This document shows, piece by piece, positions 22,667-24,112 of a stretch of DNA of 24,112 bases. Source of the DNA: CAXSDR01 sp964236445 (GTDB lineage: Bacteria; Actinomycetota; Actinomycetes; Motilibacterales; Motilibacteraceae); assembly GCA_964236445.1 (NCBI GenBank), contig CAXSDR010000053.1, forward strand, positions 1-24,112, given 5' to 3'. The notes below the pieces were generated by a model. The model saw only the letters and a program-made list of their open reading frames with translations, was not told the origin of the DNA and searched no databases. Each line of letters starts with the position of its first letter. The first letter of the stretch is position 1. The position numbers were made by a program, and so were the translations under genes.

Positions 22667-23569
22667 CTACAGCAGATGCGCCATTGCGGGGAAAAGAAGC
22701 AGGAGAGAGAAGATGAGAGACAAGGCGGTTGACGGGACGGTCATCTTCTGGGTGCCTGCCGCGGCGTTGCCTTGGTGTTGTGACAGCAGAGCGCTGCGCT
22801 GGCTCTTGGCGCGTGAGCGCAGCTGCGCGTACGCCTCGGCGCCGGAGTCACCGGTGTTCTGCATGACGTCACCGAGGCCTTCGAGTTCGGTGATGCCGAT
22901 CTGCTCGCCCAGCTGGCGCAAGCTGTCCCAGGGACGGACGCCGCTGATCTCGGCGCGCACGAGCTCCTCCCGGATGCGCATGAACACCCAGGAGTCACCG
23001 ACGGCCGCGGCGTTCGTCAACGCGGACACCGCACCTTCCCCGCCGCGGCGCTCGAGGGCGACCAGGTCGAAGTAGGCGCACAACGCGCGCCGCACCTGCT
23101 GGCGCGCCTCCTCGCCCTTTTGCCGGGTCTCCACGTCGGGGATGAACCACATGACCGCGGTCAGCAGCACCACGACCGCCAACGGCACAGGCAGGGCGAA
23201 CGACACCCCGAACAGCAGCAGCAACGGTGTCACCAGCGCGGCGAGGAACGCGCCGAGAAAGAACCCGCCCAGCGCGGCGAAGGCCTTCCGCTCGAAATAC
23301 TCCTCCGGAGTCTGGCGCAGCAGGGCGAGGTCACGCATCGGGACCGGGGCGAGCACCGAGCCCCCGACGGTGCGCTGAACCCACACGGCGAGCTTGCGCT
23401 TCACCCCCGGCTGCTCGTGTGAGACGACACCACGCGAGATGTTGCGGCTATCCAGCCGTGCCATCGCTTCGCGCAGATCCAGCGGCTGGGCCACCAGTGA
23501 CCGGGCGGCCACCGCGACACCCAGGCCCATCACGCCGCCGGCGAGAAGTGCTCCCGGGAGAATGTTCAT
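22667..23569 (-). CDS. tadC: TadC-like pilus inner-membrane platform protein
   Basis: This 300-aa type II secretion system F (GspF) family protein has an N-terminal helix (MNILPGALLAGGVMGLG), two adjacent membrane segments at about 98-142 (ALGGFFLGAFLAALV then LLFGVSFALPV... to VMWFIPD), a cytoplasmic T2SSF helical domain (RRALCAYFDLVALERRGGEG, then DSLRQLGEQIGITELEGLGDVM), and a C-terminal membrane helix (LSLIFSLLLLFPAMAHLL). These form the platform turned by the TadA ATPase. ATG 23569 is chosen over an upstream in-frame codon because it overlaps the TadB stop (ATGA) and begins with the hydrophobic helix. Confidence 0.9.
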   Translation of the reverse strand: MNILPGALLAGGVMGLGVAVAARSLVAQPLDLREAMARLDSRNISRGVVSHEQPGVKRKLAVWVQRTVGGSVLAPVPMRDLALLRQTPEEYFERKAFAALGGFFLGAFLAALVTPLLLLFGVSFALPVPLAVVVLLTAVMWFIPDVETRQKGEEARQQVRRALCAYFDLVALERRGGEGAVSALTNAAAVGDSWVFMRIREELVRAEISGVRPWDSLRQLGEQIGITELEGLGDVMQNTGDSGAEAYAQLRSRAKSQRSALLSQHQGNAAAGTQKMTVPSTALSLIFSLLLLFPAMAHLL

Positions 23570-24112
23570 CGTCCGACCCTCTTGGTGGTGTCGTCGAACA
23601 GGAACCGGGGCTCCGGCTGCGGTGCGCTGATTCGCTGCATCCACAGCAGGCAGCCGAGGTAGGCGCTGATGAGGATCACGAGCGCGATGCCGCCGATCGC
23701 CGTGCCGTAGCCCGTGCGCCATGTCTTCCACAGCGGCGCCAGCGCCAGCACAGCAAGCGTGATGATGGTGATGATTCGTGCAACCGAGCGTGGTTCTTCG
23801 CGTTCAGCTTCGATCTTCTCCGCGATCGACACTTCCTCAGCGGTCGTCAAGGCGAGCCCCTCGAGCACGCTCGCCAGATCAGCGCCGGTGCGAGTCGAGG
23901 CCAGCGTCAGCGCTGCAACGACCAGGTCACCGTTGGAGTCGTTGAGGTCGTCACCGAACGCCCGCAGTGCATCTTTCGCTCGCCAGCCGGCGTCGAGTCG
24001 CGCCACCAGGTCCTGGACCTCCGTGCGGATTGCGCGCGGCGTGGTACGCAGACTGGCTGTCAACGCTTGGGTGAGCCCGACACCGTTGCCGAGCACACCG
24101 GACAGGCCGTGC
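23566..24112 (-). CDS. tadB: TadB-like pilus platform protein (5' end outside window)
   Basis: The frame is open to the right edge (HGLSGVLGNGVGLTQALTAS precedes any needed start), so the N-terminal part lies outside the window. The visible 180 residues are the T2SSF domain of a TadB-type protein: GLTQALTASLRTTPRAIRTEV, then the D..NGDLVVAALTLASTRTGADLASVLEGLA core, followed by two C-terminal membrane helices (IITIITLAVLALAPLW and GTAIGGIALVILISAYLGCLLW). It partners TadC in the inner-membrane platform of the pilus and is coupled to it by an ATGA overlap. Confidence 0.88.
   Translation of the reverse strand, partial: HGLSGVLGNGVGLTQALTASLRTTPRAIRTEVQDLVARLDAGWRAKDALRAFGDDLNDSNGDLVVAALTLASTRTGADLASVLEGLALTTAEEVSIAEKIEAEREEPRSVARIITIITLAVLALAPLWKTWRTGYGTAIGGIALVILISAYLGCLLWMQRISAPQPEPRFLFDDTTKRVGR

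Noticed and set aside
1..24112. CRISPR arrays, rRNA genes, insertion-sequence transposases
   Set aside because: No regularly spaced repeats, no rRNA-like segments and no transposase motifs were seen on either strand.

Overview
The window is high-GC DNA with dense, overlapping genes, frequent GTG/TTG starts and leaderless-type promoters. It also carries a Tad/Flp pilus operon of the LysM-BTAD type. Together these point to an actinobacterium (Actinomycetota); the genus cannot be told from the sequence. The assembly is draft: a 10-N gap (2060-2069) interrupts one gene.

Left part, 1-7660, plus strand then minus strand: an accessory, defence-like block. A partial gene of unknown function runs in from the left edge and overlaps a SNF2-type helicase, which is followed by a DUF3883 (PD-(D/E)XK-like) protein. 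Next comes a ParA-type ATPase with an N-terminal HTH, preceded by a long inverted repeat, and a coupled partner gene. Facing them on the minus strand is a large DUF1156-like DNA methyltransferase, transcribed behind a small Cys/GHD-motif protein from a clear -35/-10 promoter that predicts a leaderless mRNA. Helicase, nuclease-like protein and methylase side by side suggest a restriction-modification-like function. I cannot assign it to a named system.

Middle, 7660-13090: loosely packed mobile/accessory DNA. It holds a small membrane protein bracketed by an imperfect direct repeat, a coiled-coil protein, a serine recombinase without transposase, and a membrane protein with a GNAT-like tail. 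On the minus strand lies an AcrVA2-like gene whose reading frame is broken by one in-frame TAG.

13091-16300, plus strand: a compact six-gene cassette with start-stop overlaps at most junctions. It encodes an AAA ATPase with winged-helix-like tail (leaderless start), a cytoplasmic M28 zinc peptidase, a 50-aa Cys-rich peptide, two tandem paralogous micropeptides (53 and 34 aa) sharing the core SADDVDTSW, and a three-helix membrane protein. The gene combination (ATPase, peptidase, short peptides, membrane protein) looks like an undescribed defence/toxin or peptide-processing system and is the most interesting part of the window.

16325-24112, minus strand: a Tad pilus operon reading right to left (TadB partial, TadC, Flp-like small pilin, two TadE-like, one TadG-like, LysM-BTAD giant protein). 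A macro-domain protein and a 97-aa protein are translationally coupled to its end. Most junctions are ATGA/GTGA overlaps, so it is very probably one transcript.
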